64,000 nucleotides of DNA, taken from NCBI RefSeq assembly GCF_040802235.1, contig NC_133166.1, positions 2,976,001-3,040,000 on the forward strand, read 5' to 3'. Shown here one piece after another: positions 1 to 11,284 of the stretch (positions within the stretch are counted from its first letter, which is position 1; every line of letters begins with the position of its first letter). This DNA is from Manis javanica. Lineage: Eukaryota > Chordata > Mammalia > Pholidota > Manidae. A program made the position numbers and the translations under genes. Under the pieces are notes generated by a model. The model was not told the origin of the DNA. It saw only the letters and a list, made by a program, of their open reading frames with translations, and made no database searches.

Positions 1-2081
1 TCAACATCATCCACCACATCAATAAAAAGAAAGACAAAAACCACAAGATCATCTCCATAGATGCTGAAAAAGCATTCGACAAAATTCAACATCCATTCAT
101 GATAAAAACTCTCAGCAAAATGGGTATAGAGTGCAAGTACCTCAACATAATAAAGGCCATATATGATAAACCCACAGCCAACATCATACTGAACAGCGAG
201 AAGCTGAAAGCTTTTCCTCTGTGATCGGGAACAAGACAGGGATGCCCACTCTCCCCACTGTTATTTAACATAGTACTGGAGGTCCTAGCCATGGCAATTA
301 GACAAAACAAAGAAATACAAGGAATCCAGATTGTTAAAGAAGAAGTTAAACTGTCACTATTTGCAGATGATATGATACTGTACATAAAAAACCCTAAAGA
401 CTCCACTCCAAAACTACTAGAACTGATATCGGAATACAGCAAAGTTGCAGGATACAAAATCAACACACAGAAATCTGTAGCTTTCCTATACACTAACAAC
501 GAATCAATAGAAAGAGAAATCAGGAAAACAATTCCATTCACCATTGCATCAAAAAGAATAAAATACCTAGGAATAAACCTAACCAAGGAAGTGAAAGACT
601 TATACTCTGAAAACTACAAGTCACTCTTAAGAGAAATTAAAGGGGACACTAATAAATGGAAACTCATCCCATGCTCATGGCTAGGAAGAATTAATATCGT
701 CAAAATGGCCATCCTGCCGAAAGCAATATACAAATTTGATGCAATCCCTCTCAAATTACCAGCAACATTCTTCAATGAATTGGAACAAATAATTCAAAAA
801 TTCATATGGAAACACCAAAGACCCCGAATAGCCAAAGCAATCCTGAAAAAGAAGAATAAAGTAGGGGGGATCTCACTCCCCAACTTCAAGCTCTACTACA
901 AAGCCATAGTAATCAAGACAATTTGGTACTGGCACAAGAACAGAGCCACAGACCAGTGGAACAGATTAGAGACCCCAGAAATTAACCCAAACATATATGG
1001 TCAATTAATATTTGATAAAGGAGCCATGGACATACAATGGCAAAATGACAGTCTCTTCAACAGATGGTGCTGGCAAAACTGGACAGCTACATGTAGGAGA
1101 ATGAAACTGGACCATTGTCTAACCCCATATACAAAGGTAAACTCAAAATGGATCAAAGACCTGAATGTAAGTCACGAAACCATTAAACTCTTGGAAAAAA
1201 ACATAGGCAAAAACCTCTTAGACATAAACATGAGTGATCTCTTCTTGAACATATCTCCCCGGGCAAGGAAAACAACAGCAAAAATGAGCAAGTGGGACTA
1301 CATTAAGCTGAAAAGCTTCTGTACAGCGAAAGACACCATCAATAGAACAAAAAGGAACCCTACAGTATGGGAGAATATATTTGAAAATGACAGATCTGAT
1401 AAAGGCTTGACGTCCAGAATATATAAAGAGCTCACACGCCTCAACAAACAAAAAACAAATAACCCAATTAAAAAATGGGCAGAGGAACTGAACAGACAGT
1501 TCTCCAAAAAAGAAATACAGATGGCCAAGAGACACATGAAAAGATGCTCCACATCGCTAATTATCAGAGAAATGCAAATTAAAACTACAATGAGGTATCA
1601 CCTCACACCAGTAAGGATAGCTGCCATCCAAAAGACAAACAACAACAAATGTTGGCGAGGCTGTGGAGAAAGGGGAACCCTCCTACACTGCTGGTGGGAA
1701 TGTAAATTAGTTCAACCATTGTGGAAAGCAGTATGGAGGTGCATCAAAATGCTCAAAACAGACCTACCATTTGACCCAGGAATTCCACTCCTAGGAATTT
1801 ACCCTAAGAACGCAGCAATCAAGTTTGAGAAAGACAGATGCACTCCTATGTTTATCGCAGCACTATTTACAATAGCCAAGAATTGGAAGCAACCTAAATG
1901 TCCATCTGTAGATGAATGGATAAAGAAGATGTGGTACATATACACAATGGAATACTACTCAGCCATAAGAAGTGGAAAAATCCAACCATTTGCAGCAACA
2001 TGGATGGAGCTGGAGAGTATTATGCTCAGTGAAATAAGCCAAGCGGAGAAAGAGAAATACCAAATGATTTCACTCATCTGA
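1..2081 (+). pseudogene. L1 ORF2 (RT and C-terminal region), interrupted by one stop
   Basis: ORF2p is the endonuclease/reverse transcriptase that copies L1 RNA into DNA at a nicked target site. The reading frame is open from the window start to a TGA at 222-224, which falls just before the conserved [14 protein letters not shown] block. It then stays open for 596 codons from the ATG at 291 to 2081. The catalytic FADD motif is at 360-371. The C-terminal zinc-knuckle-like CX3CX7HX4C ([14 protein letters not shown] and following) lies near 1651-1705. The ATG at 291 is an internal methionine, not the native start. The TGA would cut the protein before the catalytic FADD, so the copy should not make active RT. 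Confidence 0.9.
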
Positions 2082-2453
2082 GGAGTATAGGAACAAAGGA
2101 AAAACTGAAGGAACAAAACAGCAGCAGAATTACAGAACCCAAAAATGGACTAACAGGTACCAAAGGGAAAGGAACTGGGGAGGATGGGTGGGCAGGGAGG
2201 GATAAGGGGGGGGAAGAAGAAGGGGGGTATTAAGATTAGCATGCATGGGGGGGAGGGAGAAAGGGGAGGGTGGGCTGCACAACACAGAGAGGACAAGTAG
2301 TGACTCTACAACATTTTGCTAAGCTGATGGACAGTAACCGTAATGTGGTTGTTAGGGGGGACCTGATATAGGGGAGAGCATAGTAAACATAGTATTCTTC
2401 AGGTAAGTGTAGATTAAAAATTTAAAAAAAAAAAAAGAAAGAAAGAAAGAAAA
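1..2453 (+). mobile_element. LINE-1, 3' half (ORF2 C-terminal half, 3' UTR, A-rich tail)
   Basis: The window opens inside L1 ORF2, in reverse-transcriptase motif A (SIDAEKAFD, about bases 52-84). A 3' UTR with long G runs follows (about 2170-2275), then an A-rich tail ending in GAAA repeats at about 2427-2453. The same sequence forms the 3' half of the near-full-length L1 at 36370-42339, so this element is probably also long and continues left of the window. It belongs to a young L1 group of this genome, judged by its long open ORF2. Confidence 0.95.
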
Positions 2454-2949
2454 GGGGGATTACTCCTTAACAGGATAAAACTATTGGTAAATCAAAGATC
2501 AACGCATGCTTTAAATATCCTTAATGTTGATCACTTAAAGGGTGTCAGATGATCAGCTATGGAGGTACTCTTTTCTGATAATATTCCTTTCTCTTAATTA
2601 AAAAAAAAAAAAAAAGCAGTTACTGTGTGCTGACCTCCAATGAGTTCTGCACAGTGGTATAGAGGGCATGTCAAAGTGTGGGCAAAGGGTCTGTTTGTTT
2701 CTACGCAGAAGATCAAGGCCTAGCTTGGATACCCAGAAAATGAACTAAGATACGATATGAGGAGGAGCTTCCGGCATCAGCACTCTCTGGAGGACTTGTG
2801 CTGGGGGATGACCATCAAAAAGCCTCCACAGGGATCCGGACGATGCTGCGGTTGTGGCTGCATCCAGCCCACCGTCTCCTGGACTTGCCATAAGAAGGAG
2901 GAGGGAGATGTCTAGGCTGGCATGTGCATACAGTGAGACAACGAATTTG

Positions 2950-3295
2950 ACTGGATCTGTACTGTTGGAACTCAACCAGGAGTTGGGAGGGGTGCAAGTT
3001 GTAGCACCCCAAAATCTCATGACTATAGACTATCTATGGTTAAAAGAACATATGGGATGTGAACAGATCCCAGAAATGGGCTGCTTTAATTTGTCTGATG
3101 GTTCAAGTACAGTTGGAAAATATCCATCATATCATAGATAAATTTTCACAAATGCCTAGGGTGCCTAAATGGTTTTCTTGGCTTCACTGGAGATGGCTGG
3201 TAATTATAGATTTGCTTTGTTTATGTCACCATATTCCTATTATGTTAATATGTGTGTGCAAATTAGTTAGTAGTTTAAAACCTATACATACTTAA
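2950..3295 (+). pseudogene. Degraded retroviral env transmembrane-subunit remnant
   Basis: Two overlapping frames together resemble the C-terminal half of a retroviral TM envelope subunit. In one frame, ending at 3141, there is a pair of cysteines seven residues apart (CEQIPEMGC). In the other, ending at 3295, there is a Trp-rich stretch (PKWFSWLHWRW) leading directly into a hydrophobic membrane-like segment with a cysteine-containing tail. The frame changes between them, so no full protein can be made. The surface subunit and fusion peptide are absent. I cannot assign the retroviral genus with confidence; the arrangement is reminiscent of beta- or lenti-type env. The assignment rests on pattern only. 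Confidence 0.4.
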
Positions 3296-3932
3296 GGTAC
3301 AATACAAGAAGATATGTCAAAGAAATAATCAATCCTCCCAAGTTTCCTTCATATGCTACATCTATAGCTTTTCTTCTTCCTTCCTAATTACAAACTTTAA
3401 ATAGAATTCGTGCCTCATATCGAATTTACCGAGTATCATAATTCCTCCAGGTGGTAAAGATACCTCGAGACAAGTGCTGGGCATAGAAGCCACAGGGCAT
3501 AAATCTGCAAAGAAGTAAAAAGCTAACCTTTGCAAACAATAAGGCTTCTCTCTCACTTACCAACTTTACATTTCCCTGTATGGCCCCGGAAGATGACTGG
3601 TTAGCCAGAGACGGGTAAGATTCCTCAAGGGAGGAACAACCTAAGACAGGCACAGTCGCAGGGGGGCCATCAGGTGAGAATTTGGGGATCAACAGAGGTG
3701 AGGTTCAGAACCTCACCCCCCCTGCTTTGAGAGAAATCTTCTGCATCCGTGGATGTCTTGCTGCCCTTGTCTAGCCTGGATTAATACTTAGTCCATAGGC
3801 GCACACCTGATCATCTGATCATCTACATTTGCCTTCTTACAGCACTAAACTATGTTTTCTACCTTTATCTTGCATCTACCTACCACTTCAGCATTTTATT
3901 AAAAATAAAAATAATAATAATAATAGGAGAAA

Positions 3933-4255
3933 TGTGGGATGAACATATAAATCAAGTACAAAAATCAAATGAATATTCATATTTGACCTGATGGTTTATA
4001 GGTCATATTGCATGATCAAAACCGAAAGTTTCTGTGATGACTGCCCTTGTACTGTTCACCATGTAAGAATTTATTCACTCTGTAAGAATTCGTTCACCAT
4101 GTAAGAACTTGTTCGTTATGCTTCAGAAGATTGGAGACTGACGAGAATTAGGCTTGAGATGGATTAATGATTGTACATTGAGCATTGACCCCCCTATACT
4201 GAATTTTATTGTTGTTAACAACCATTTGATCAATAAATATGAGAGATGCCCTCTC
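3933..4255 (+). repeat. U3-R part of an LTR within the retroposed ERV block
   Basis: The segment starts TGTGGGATG right after a purine tract (TAGGAGAAA), as expected for a 3' LTR next to a polypurine tract. It contains short repeats of CACCATGTAAGAA and ends about 18 bases after AATAAA (4232-4237), at the poly(A). No U5 is present. Confidence 0.55.
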
Positions 4256-4278
4256 AAAAAAAAAAAAAAAAAAAAAAA

Positions 4279-6322
4279 TCTAGAGACTCCACTCCAAAAC
4301 TGCTAGAAATGATATCGGAATTCAGCAAAGTTGCAGGACACAAAATTAACACACAGAAATCTGTGGCTTTCCTATACACTAACAATGAGCCAATAGAAAG
4401 AGAGATCATGAGAACAATTCCATTCACAATAGCATCAAAAAGAATAAAATACCTAGGAATAAACCTAACCCACGAAGTGAAAGACCTAAACCCTGAAAAC
4501 TATAAGATACTCATAAGAGAAATTAAAGAGGACACTAAAAAATGGAAACTCATCCCATGCTCTTGGCTAAGAAGAATTAATATTGTCAAAATGGCCATCC
4601 TGCCCAAAGCAACATACAGATTTGATGTAATCCCTATCAAATTACCAGCAGCATTGTTCAACAAACTGGAACAAATCATTCAAAAATTCATGTGTAAACA
4701 CCAAAGATCCCAAATAGCCAAAGCAATCCTGAGAAAGAAGAATAAAGTGGTGGGGATCTCACTCCCCAACTTCAAGCTCTACTTCAAAGCCATAGTAATC
4801 AAGACAATTTGGTATTGGCAGAAGAACAGAGCCAGAGACCAGTGGAACAGATTAGAGACTCCAGACATTAACCCAAACATATATGGTCAATTAATATTTG
4901 ATAAAGGAGCGATGGACATACAATGGAGAAATGACAGTCTCTTCAACAGATGGTGCTGGCAAAACTGGACAGCTACATGTAGGAGAATGAAACTGGATTA
5001 TTGTCTAACCCCATACACAAAAGTTAATTCAAAATGGATCAAAGACCTGAATGTAAGTCATGAAACCATAAAACTCTTAGAAAAAAACATAGGCAAAAAT
5101 CTCTTGGACATAAACATGAGTGATTTCTTCATGAATATATCTCCCCGGGCAAGGAAAACAAGAGCAAAAATGAACAAGTGGGACTACATCAAGCTGAAAA
5201 GCTTCTGTACAGAAAAGGACACCATCAATAGAACAAAAAGGTACCCTACAGTATGGGAGAATATTTTCATAAATGACAGATCCGATAAAGGCTTGACATC
5301 CAAAATATATAAAGAGCTCATGCTCCTCAACAAGCAAAAAGCAAATAATCCAATTAAAAAATGGGCAGAGCAGCTGAACAGACAGTTCTCCAAAGAAGAA
5401 ATTCAGATGGCCAACAGACACATGAAAAGATGCTCCACATCGCTAGTTATCAGAGAAATGCAGATTAAATCCACAATGAGATATCACCTCACACCAGTAA
5501 GGATGGCTACCATCCAAAAGACAAACAACAACAAATGTTGGCGAGGTTGTGGAGAAAGGGGAACCCTCCTACACTGCTGGTGGGAATGTAAATTAGTTCA
5601 ACCATTGTGGAAAGCAATATGGAGGTTCCTCAAAATGCTCAAAATAGACTTACCATTTGACCCAGGAATTCCACTTCTAGGAATTTACCCTAAGGATGCA
5701 GCACTCCAGTTTGAAAAAGACATATGCTCCCCTATGTTTATCGCAGCACTATTTACAATAGCCAAGAAATGGAAGCAACCTAAGTGTCCATCAGTAGATG
5801 AATGGATAAAGAAGATGTGGTACATATACACAATGGAATATTATTCAGCCATAAGAAGAAATCAAATTCTACCATTTGCAACAACATGGATGGAGCTATA
5901 GGGTATTATGCTCAGTGAAATAAGCCAAGTGGAGAAAGACAAATACCAAATGATTTCACTCATCTGTGGAGTATAAGAACAAAAGAAAAACTGAAGGAAC
6001 AAAACAACAGCAGAATCACAGAACCCAAGAATGGACTAACAGTTACAAAAGGGAAGGAGACTGGGGAGAATGGGAGGATAGGGAAGAAGAAATGGAGTAT
6101 TATGATTAGCATGTGTAATGTGGGGGGTGGCAGAAAGGGGAGGGCTGTGCAACACAGAAGACAAGTAGTGATTGTACAACATCTGACTATGCTGATGGAC
6201 TATGACTGTAATGGGATTTGTAAGGGGGACTTGGGTTTGGGGAGAGCCTAGTAAACATGATGTTCTTCATGTAACTGAAGATAAATGATAACAAAAAATA
6301 AAGTTTCAATGAAAAAAAAAAA
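4279..6322 (+). mobile_element. 5'-truncated LINE-1 (ORF2 C-terminal part to A tail)
   Basis: The L1 homology begins abruptly at the codons for [14 protein letters not shown], just downstream of where the RT FADD motif would be, and runs through a 3' UTR to a poly(A) at 6312-6322. It is close in sequence to the L1 at 1-2453 but clearly a different copy, with many amino-acid changes. Its 5' end abuts the poly(A) of the ERV block with no host sequence between them. It is dead on arrival because endonuclease and most of RT are missing. Confidence 0.93.
4280..5901 (+). pseudogene. L1 ORF2 C-terminal fragment
   Basis: About 540 codons remain open, covering the region after RT motif FADD through the zinc-knuckle-like [14 protein letters not shown] block near 5537-5578. 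The frame ends at a TAG (5899-5901) where the sister L1 at 2000 has GAG after WMEL, so the last roughly 25 residues are lost. The upstream ATG at 4246 lies in the neighbouring ERV sequence and reads through the A run as polylysine; it is not a meaningful start. Confidence 0.9.
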
Positions 6323-6384
6323 GAACCCAAGTAAACTTTACATATAACAATCAATTCATATATCTTAAAAAAAAAGAATAAACT

Positions 6385-6652
6385 GGGCCTTTTAGCAGGT
6401 TTAAGTAAATCTTACAATGGCATGATCTAATTGGTACAATGTAGAGATGGGCTGCGCTCAGATGCTTTTCTTTATTTGGGGAGTATCTGGACATTCTAAG
6501 TTACTCCTGGAATTTGTAGCTTCAGCTGATTAACTCATTAACTCTGTGAGTCCTTTCTGGCTCTAGTTTTATCTGGTTAATTCTTTGACTCCCTTCTAGT
6601 GGGCTTTACTGACCTTATTCTCCTCCACCTGCTCTTACCTATTTTCTGCCTA
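6385..6652 (-). repeat. Antisense LTR fragment, same family as 11285-12252
   Basis: Several blocks are shared with the larger LTR near the OR8J gene: GGACATTCTAAGT, AGTGGGCTTTACTG, and the stretch around TTATTCTCC and CCACCTGCT. Read on the minus strand it is the first ~270 bases of that LTR. It is cut at its other end near the A tail of the preceding L1, which suggests the L1 inserted into, or deleted, the remainder. Confidence 0.55.
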
Positions 6653-7144
6653 AAAAATACATGAATGTGTGTGTATGCATACATATACTTTGAGAACCTT
6701 TGAACCCAGTGTTTTTAGCTTATCATTCATTCAAAGAGGGATTTGTGTCCAGTTTGTTTAGAACAAATTTTGAAGCTATGTAATGTAGAAAGGGTATTAG
6801 AGTGTAAGCTTTGCTCTTGTGAGACTATGAGTACCAGTGAATGAGACAGGTGTAAGATTTTAGGTTGCCACCTTTAACAAAATATGCCAATAATGATGTA
6901 GATGTTTAGGCAAAATAATGATCCTCTGACCCCACCAAGGATGCCAATGTCCTTTGACTCAGAATCTGTGAACAGGTTGTCCTCCAGAAAAAAAAAGGTT
7001 AGCTGAAAGGGTGACGTGAGGGATCAGGAAGTATGGATCTGCAGGGCAATGGAGTAATGAACTTAACGTCCTTAAGTTTGCACAAATCATACAGTATATA
7101 CTGCAATTTCCTTTCACACAACACTCAAAGCAGGGGAATCAAGC
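6653..7144. other. Unassigned intergenic sequence
   Basis: This is AT-rich, with no open frame of note and no repeat family I recognise. A short A run sits near 6989-6996. Confidence 0.5.
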
Positions 7145-7610
7145 ATATCTGAAAACACACATATCACAGATCAATACCAGTCACAGTGGATGATTCAGGT
7201 CTGGGCTGCCCCAGTCAGCCTCTCCTCTTTCCCAAGGGGAATGCGATGCAGAGGAGACAGTACCAGTGGAGTGACGAACCCATGATGGAGCAGGAGCAAG
7301 CCTCGGAGCACACGTCTGTGATCCTGTGTTAGGGATCTCTGGGACAAGCCTGAAACATGGGTCTGTGTCCAGTCTCTTATATGTACTGTCCATCCACCCA
7401 GGGGTCAGAGATGAGAAGGGACAGTCCACGTGTAGTGTTACCCAGCTCAGGCATTCACAGGCATGCCTGGCATACGGCGTTACCTGGTTCAGGTGTTCAC
7501 CGGAACACCTTTCAGGGTGGTGTATGTTTACAGTGGCAGTCAGCGAGAAAACAGGCAAGCCTGACATGAACAATTCCATGTTGGGTGCTTACATCATGAG
7601 ATTAAGTTAA
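7145..7610. other. GC-richer block, possible LTR, unassigned
   Basis: The base composition rises sharply relative to its flanks, and several short repeats of CAGGCATTCACAGGCATGCC type occur around 7450-7510. It resembles LTR U3 sequence in texture only. Open frames of 132 aa (minus) and 94 aa (plus) overlap here, but neither has a recognisable domain and both look accidental. Confidence 0.3.
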
Positions 7611-8325
7611 AGACCTTGGCGTGAGGATGCTTTCCTGGATTATCTAGGTGGGACCAACATAATCACAGGAAAGAGAGGGAGGCGAGGTAGTCAGAGAAGG
7701 AAATGAGGCAGCAGTGGAAGCAGAGGTGAGAGAGGTAGGATTGCTAGGTGAAAGGGAACCAGGCAAGGGATGTGGGGAACCTCTAGAAGGTAGAAGCAGC
7801 AAGAGAACAGAATCTCCCAGAGGTCCTGCCAGGCATGCAGCCTGCTGATAACCTTGACGTTAGCCCAGTGAGACTCATTTTGTACTTCTGACTCCAGAAC
7901 CATAGTGTTGGGAAGGAAGCAATTTCCCCTCGCCCTCGACGTTCTTCTACCTGGCCTTGGAATCAAATTGCCATGACATGGCAGAAAAATAAACAAAGTT
8001 TAATTATGTACAGTGAGTACAGGAAACTGTAGGCAGAGATTCCAAGGACAGTCAGGGAGAATGAGGTCTACACGCCATCCTGAACCGTGGAGAAGGGGGC
8101 AGGGGCCTGAGACTTCAAAGGACAAGGGAAGCAACTCACAGGAATGTGAAAAGAGTAAATGTTTGATAAACAAAATACTTGGTGTGCCCCCAGAAACAAT
8201 GATGCTGTGCAAAGAGGAACTTTACAGCTTTAGCCACATTCTTCTCTGTCTTCCACACCTAGTTTACCCTATAATATAGCTAGCTAAGGTGATGGTTCTC
8301 CCTGAAAGAGTTCCCATCTACATGC

Positions 8326-8720
8326 TTTATTTTTGGTTATCATTAATCTACAGTTACATGAAGAGCATTATGTTTACTAGACTCCCCCCTTCATCAAGTC
8401 ACCTCCCAACCCCATTACAGTCACTGTCCATCACCGTAGTAACGTGTTGTAGAATCACTACTTGTCTTCTCTGTGTTGTACAGCCCTTCCCATGACCCCC
8501 ACACACATTATACATGCTAATTGTAATGCCCCCTTTCTTTTTCCCACCTTATCCCTCCCTTCCCACCCCTCCTCCCCAGTCCCTTTCCCTTTGATAACTG
8601 TTAGTCCATTCTTCGGTTCTGTGATTCTGCTGCTGTTTTGTTCCTTCAGTTTTTCTTTGTTCTTATACTCCACATATGAGTGAAATCACTTGGTACTTGT
8701 CTTTACCCAGTTACTTGGTG
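8326..8720 (-). mobile_element. Antisense LINE-1 3' end
   Basis: The reverse complement reads as the last codons of L1 ORF2 (around the YQMISLI ending) followed by the L1 3' UTR with its polypurine region, here seen as CCCTCC-rich sequence at about 8530-8590. A T-rich end near 8326 is the complement of the A tail. Only the extreme 3' end was inserted. Confidence 0.88.
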
Positions 8721-8749
8721 AGGGTTTGGTGGGGTGGGGGAGGATCAAA

Positions 8750-8940
8750 GTTCCTTCCTTAGTCTTTTGGGCCTTAGCGATTTTCAGTTTTAAATAATCT
8801 GCATGCCTAAGTGACACATCTTGGAACAGCGTGCCCTTGGCCCCTGCAATGGCGTAATAATTGTGTGTTGCTTCCAGCCACTGAATTGATGGTGCTTTTC
8901 ACAGTGCCATTAGGGAACTAGCACAAGTAACAACACAATT
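8750..8940 (+). repeat. Possible 3' end of an old MaLR/MLT1-like LTR
   Basis: The words around TGTGTTGCTTCCAGCCACTGA and the end near GGGAACTAGCACAAG resemble the conserved 3' end of mammalian MLT1-type LTRs. The match is short and degraded, so this is a tentative call. Confidence 0.35.
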
Positions 8941-10340
8941 ACTTTTAGAAAATATGTGTATGTAAACCACATTGAAAGGTAGCAGAACTCCAGTTTTCAT
9001 TCCAGATTTTCACTTATTTAATACATGGGATTGATAGAAAGCAAGTGTGACTTTAGTCCTGTTGCTTCAATTCTGTTCTCCAACCAGACTCAGAGAATAG
9101 TTCTCTGCTGGGAAATACACTTGGTGGGTGAAGCTAAATACAACCATAACAAAATAAAAGCAAATAGACAAACATAAAATAATAGACATTATAGACCTTT
9201 ATATACTTACAAATAATAAAACATAAAAGTCTTGAAGGCTAAATGCTATCAAGTTATTGCTAATTTTGTCCCTCAAGACTAGAAATATATATCATAGTGT
9301 TTTCAGCTTATTTATGACTAATGTCATAAATTAACTCATGGATCTTAGTCTCATGGTCCCTGTATATGGCTTATGTCTGATTTCCCTAAACATTTCATGA
9401 ATCTAATTTATTTCCAGACATTGCCTTTTTCCTAATGCTACACCCACTCTTTCTCACTCCATTGTATATTAATAAAGTTTTCCATGTACAGACAGACATA
9501 TGCCACCTAATAAACATTAACTTTTATTTATTTTTTGTCGTGAGTGTCTTTCATAATTGGCATCCCTTTGAAGACAATGACTTAACTTTTTGATCTAATA
9601 ACATTTTATTCCAAAACACACCAAGCAAAAATGATGTTTGTTTGTTGTTATGACTCCACAATAAAGACCATCAATTCTATACAACAATGTTTGCTGTAAG
9701 AATAATCTGGAGAAAATTAATTTTATGTCACATTTGTGTAGGATAGGAACATTTCACTTTATGTACATGCACCAAGTGAGAGGGAAGAAAAATAATCCCC
9801 TTTTATATATTTCTTTTTCTATTTTGCCACATGTCCTATATCTATGCATATGTAAGAATTTTCTGTTTAGTTTTAATTTTCTCCTAAAGGCTTATTTTAC
9901 CTCTGATACAAATTTATTTTAAGTGCAAGACTAAATGGGCCCCCAAAGCTTAAGAAATTGGTAGGTAAAATGCTGCAAAAACTTAATAAAATTTTAAACA
10001 GCTGAACAAAAGATGTCTATGGCAAAGAAGATGATCTGACTCCTTATCACATTCCAAGAAATAATTCTCACCTCTACCACCAGCTATCAGAGTTCCTCTT
10101 CCTTGTTTAGAAATTATAAAAATCCTTCAGTAATTTACATTTAAAATGTATTTATTTTCAAGTTATTTTTATTATTTATGTAAGTGTGTGTTCTTCAGTC
10201 AATTACTGTATTTTTCACTAAGGAAAATTGGGTATTTGAGGTTGCAATAAAAGGATTAAGATTTTGCCATTTAAATTAATGGAATTTTTAACTCTTGAAT
10301 GGCCTCTTCTATCAGAAAGATTTTCAAAAGCAAATGAACA
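8941..10340. other. Unassigned AT-rich intergenic sequence
   Basis: There are no convincing genes or recognisable repeats. Short open frames (for example 65 aa at 9725-9922) lack any domain and fit chance in AT-rich DNA. Confidence 0.5.
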
Positions 10341-10358
10341 CTCTTAAAGGAAGATAGT

Positions 10359-11284
10359 GTTGGGGAGAAGTCAGTTCGGAGACACAGTGAAGGTAGATAG
10401 CATAAGACACAAAACCAAAGTTAGGCAGGCAAAGTGAATTTTAATTCACCCTGTACAGCAGAGCGGGCCTGCCTGAGGTTAGACAGCTGCAGGCAGTTTA
10501 CTCTGAGGCTTCTTTTATGGGGTCTTGGCAGGGCAGAGAAGTCTTTGATTGATAACACTTGGCCTTGGAGGCCTGATATTGTTGCCAGACACAGCTTTCT
10601 CTCGGTGCATCAGGTGAAACCTCAGCCTAGAGGGGGAGAGTTCTTAACTGAATGAGAAAGAATTCCTGAGAAGCTTAGACGAGTGTAGATATGGAAGGAA
10701 TTCTTTAGGGCGAGAGTGGAAATGAATGGCAGCAGCCTTGCAGGCAGCTGAGAGCAGGAAATTTCAGAGGTGCAGAGGGAAAGCTTGCAAAACATTCCTT
10801 GGTAAAGGGCAGATTCCCTTGCGATCTCTTAAAGCCAGGGTCACTTGGGGTCCTGTGTCCAATTGGATCTGCCCTGCGTGGGGGCTAGCCCCGCCCACCC
10901 TGGGACTTTGGGAAATACAGAGAATGAGATGGAGTGAGACTTTGTTCTGAGAACTTCCAAAAGAAAGGAGAGTCTCAGGCAGGTTCCTGGAACAGTTCCG
11001 TCTGGATCACCCAAGCAAGGAGAACTTGCCAGCCCAAATCTGAGCTCTCAGTAGCCCCTCCCTACTTATGAGGAGTAAAGCAGAGACTAAGTGAAGACTT
11101 GGAAATAGAATGAAATAGTCATGAAACAAAGACGCTTACCACTGGAAAAGCACAGAGACAAAACGCAATTAAGTTGAGCAGTGAAAAAGCTTTATTTAAA
11201 GTCATACATTCAAATAGAGAAAAAGCGTGTGTGTCCTTGTTAAGGAAAATACTGGAAAATCTGAACTGGATCACTGACGGAAGA
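10359..11284 (-). repeat. Second LTR-like block, antisense, adjoining the 11285-12252 LTR
   Basis: The block is GC-richer than its surroundings. At its left edge it shows TGTTGGGGAGAAG, the complement of a typical retroviral LTR end (CCCCAACA). A TTTATTTAAAG near 11193 is an antisense polyadenylation-like signal. It may be the rest of one complex ERV remnant with the next block, or a separate LTR. No gag, pol or env frame is visible. Assignment to an ERV class is inference. Confidence 0.4.

Larger units (their letters stand above)
2454..4278 (+). mobile_element. Retroposed endogenous-retrovirus 3' transcript with poly(A)
   Basis: Between two L1 elements lies a 1.8 kb block that is not L1. 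It has an env-TM-like remnant, then a purine-rich tract, then a sequence starting TGTGGGATG that looks like an LTR. It ends shortly after an AATAAA (4232-4237) in 23 consecutive A residues (4256-4278). A provirus would continue into U5 and host DNA; ending at R plus poly(A) is what an L1-copied retroviral RNA looks like. I infer L1-mediated retroposition. An internal A run at 2599-2615 leaves open whether the block begins near 2454 or near 2616. Target-site duplications were not found. Confidence 0.65.

Noticed and set aside
86-586. 166-aa open frame on the minus strand (and duplicate 39972-40472)
   Set aside because: It is the antisense shadow of L1 ORF2, with no independent domain or start context.
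1218-1552. Overlapping minus-strand frames of 84-114 aa, repeated in each L1
   Set aside because: They occur at the same place in every L1 copy as complements of ORF2 codons; hydrophobic composition is a by-product of the A-rich sense strand.
2745-3141. 91-, 65- and 95-aa frames in the ERV block as novel genes
   Set aside because: They overlap on both strands, have no domain, and lie in a retroposed non-functional fragment; only the env-like similarity is kept as a remnant.
7181-7610. 132-aa minus and 94-aa plus frames
   Set aside because: They are open by chance in a GC-richer block with no recognisable motif, signal peptide or neighbouring gene structure.
8458-8683. Lys/Glu/Gly-rich 71-aa and complementary Pro/Ser/Phe-rich 73-aa frames
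   Set aside because: Both lie entirely within the antisense L1 3' UTR polypurine tract.
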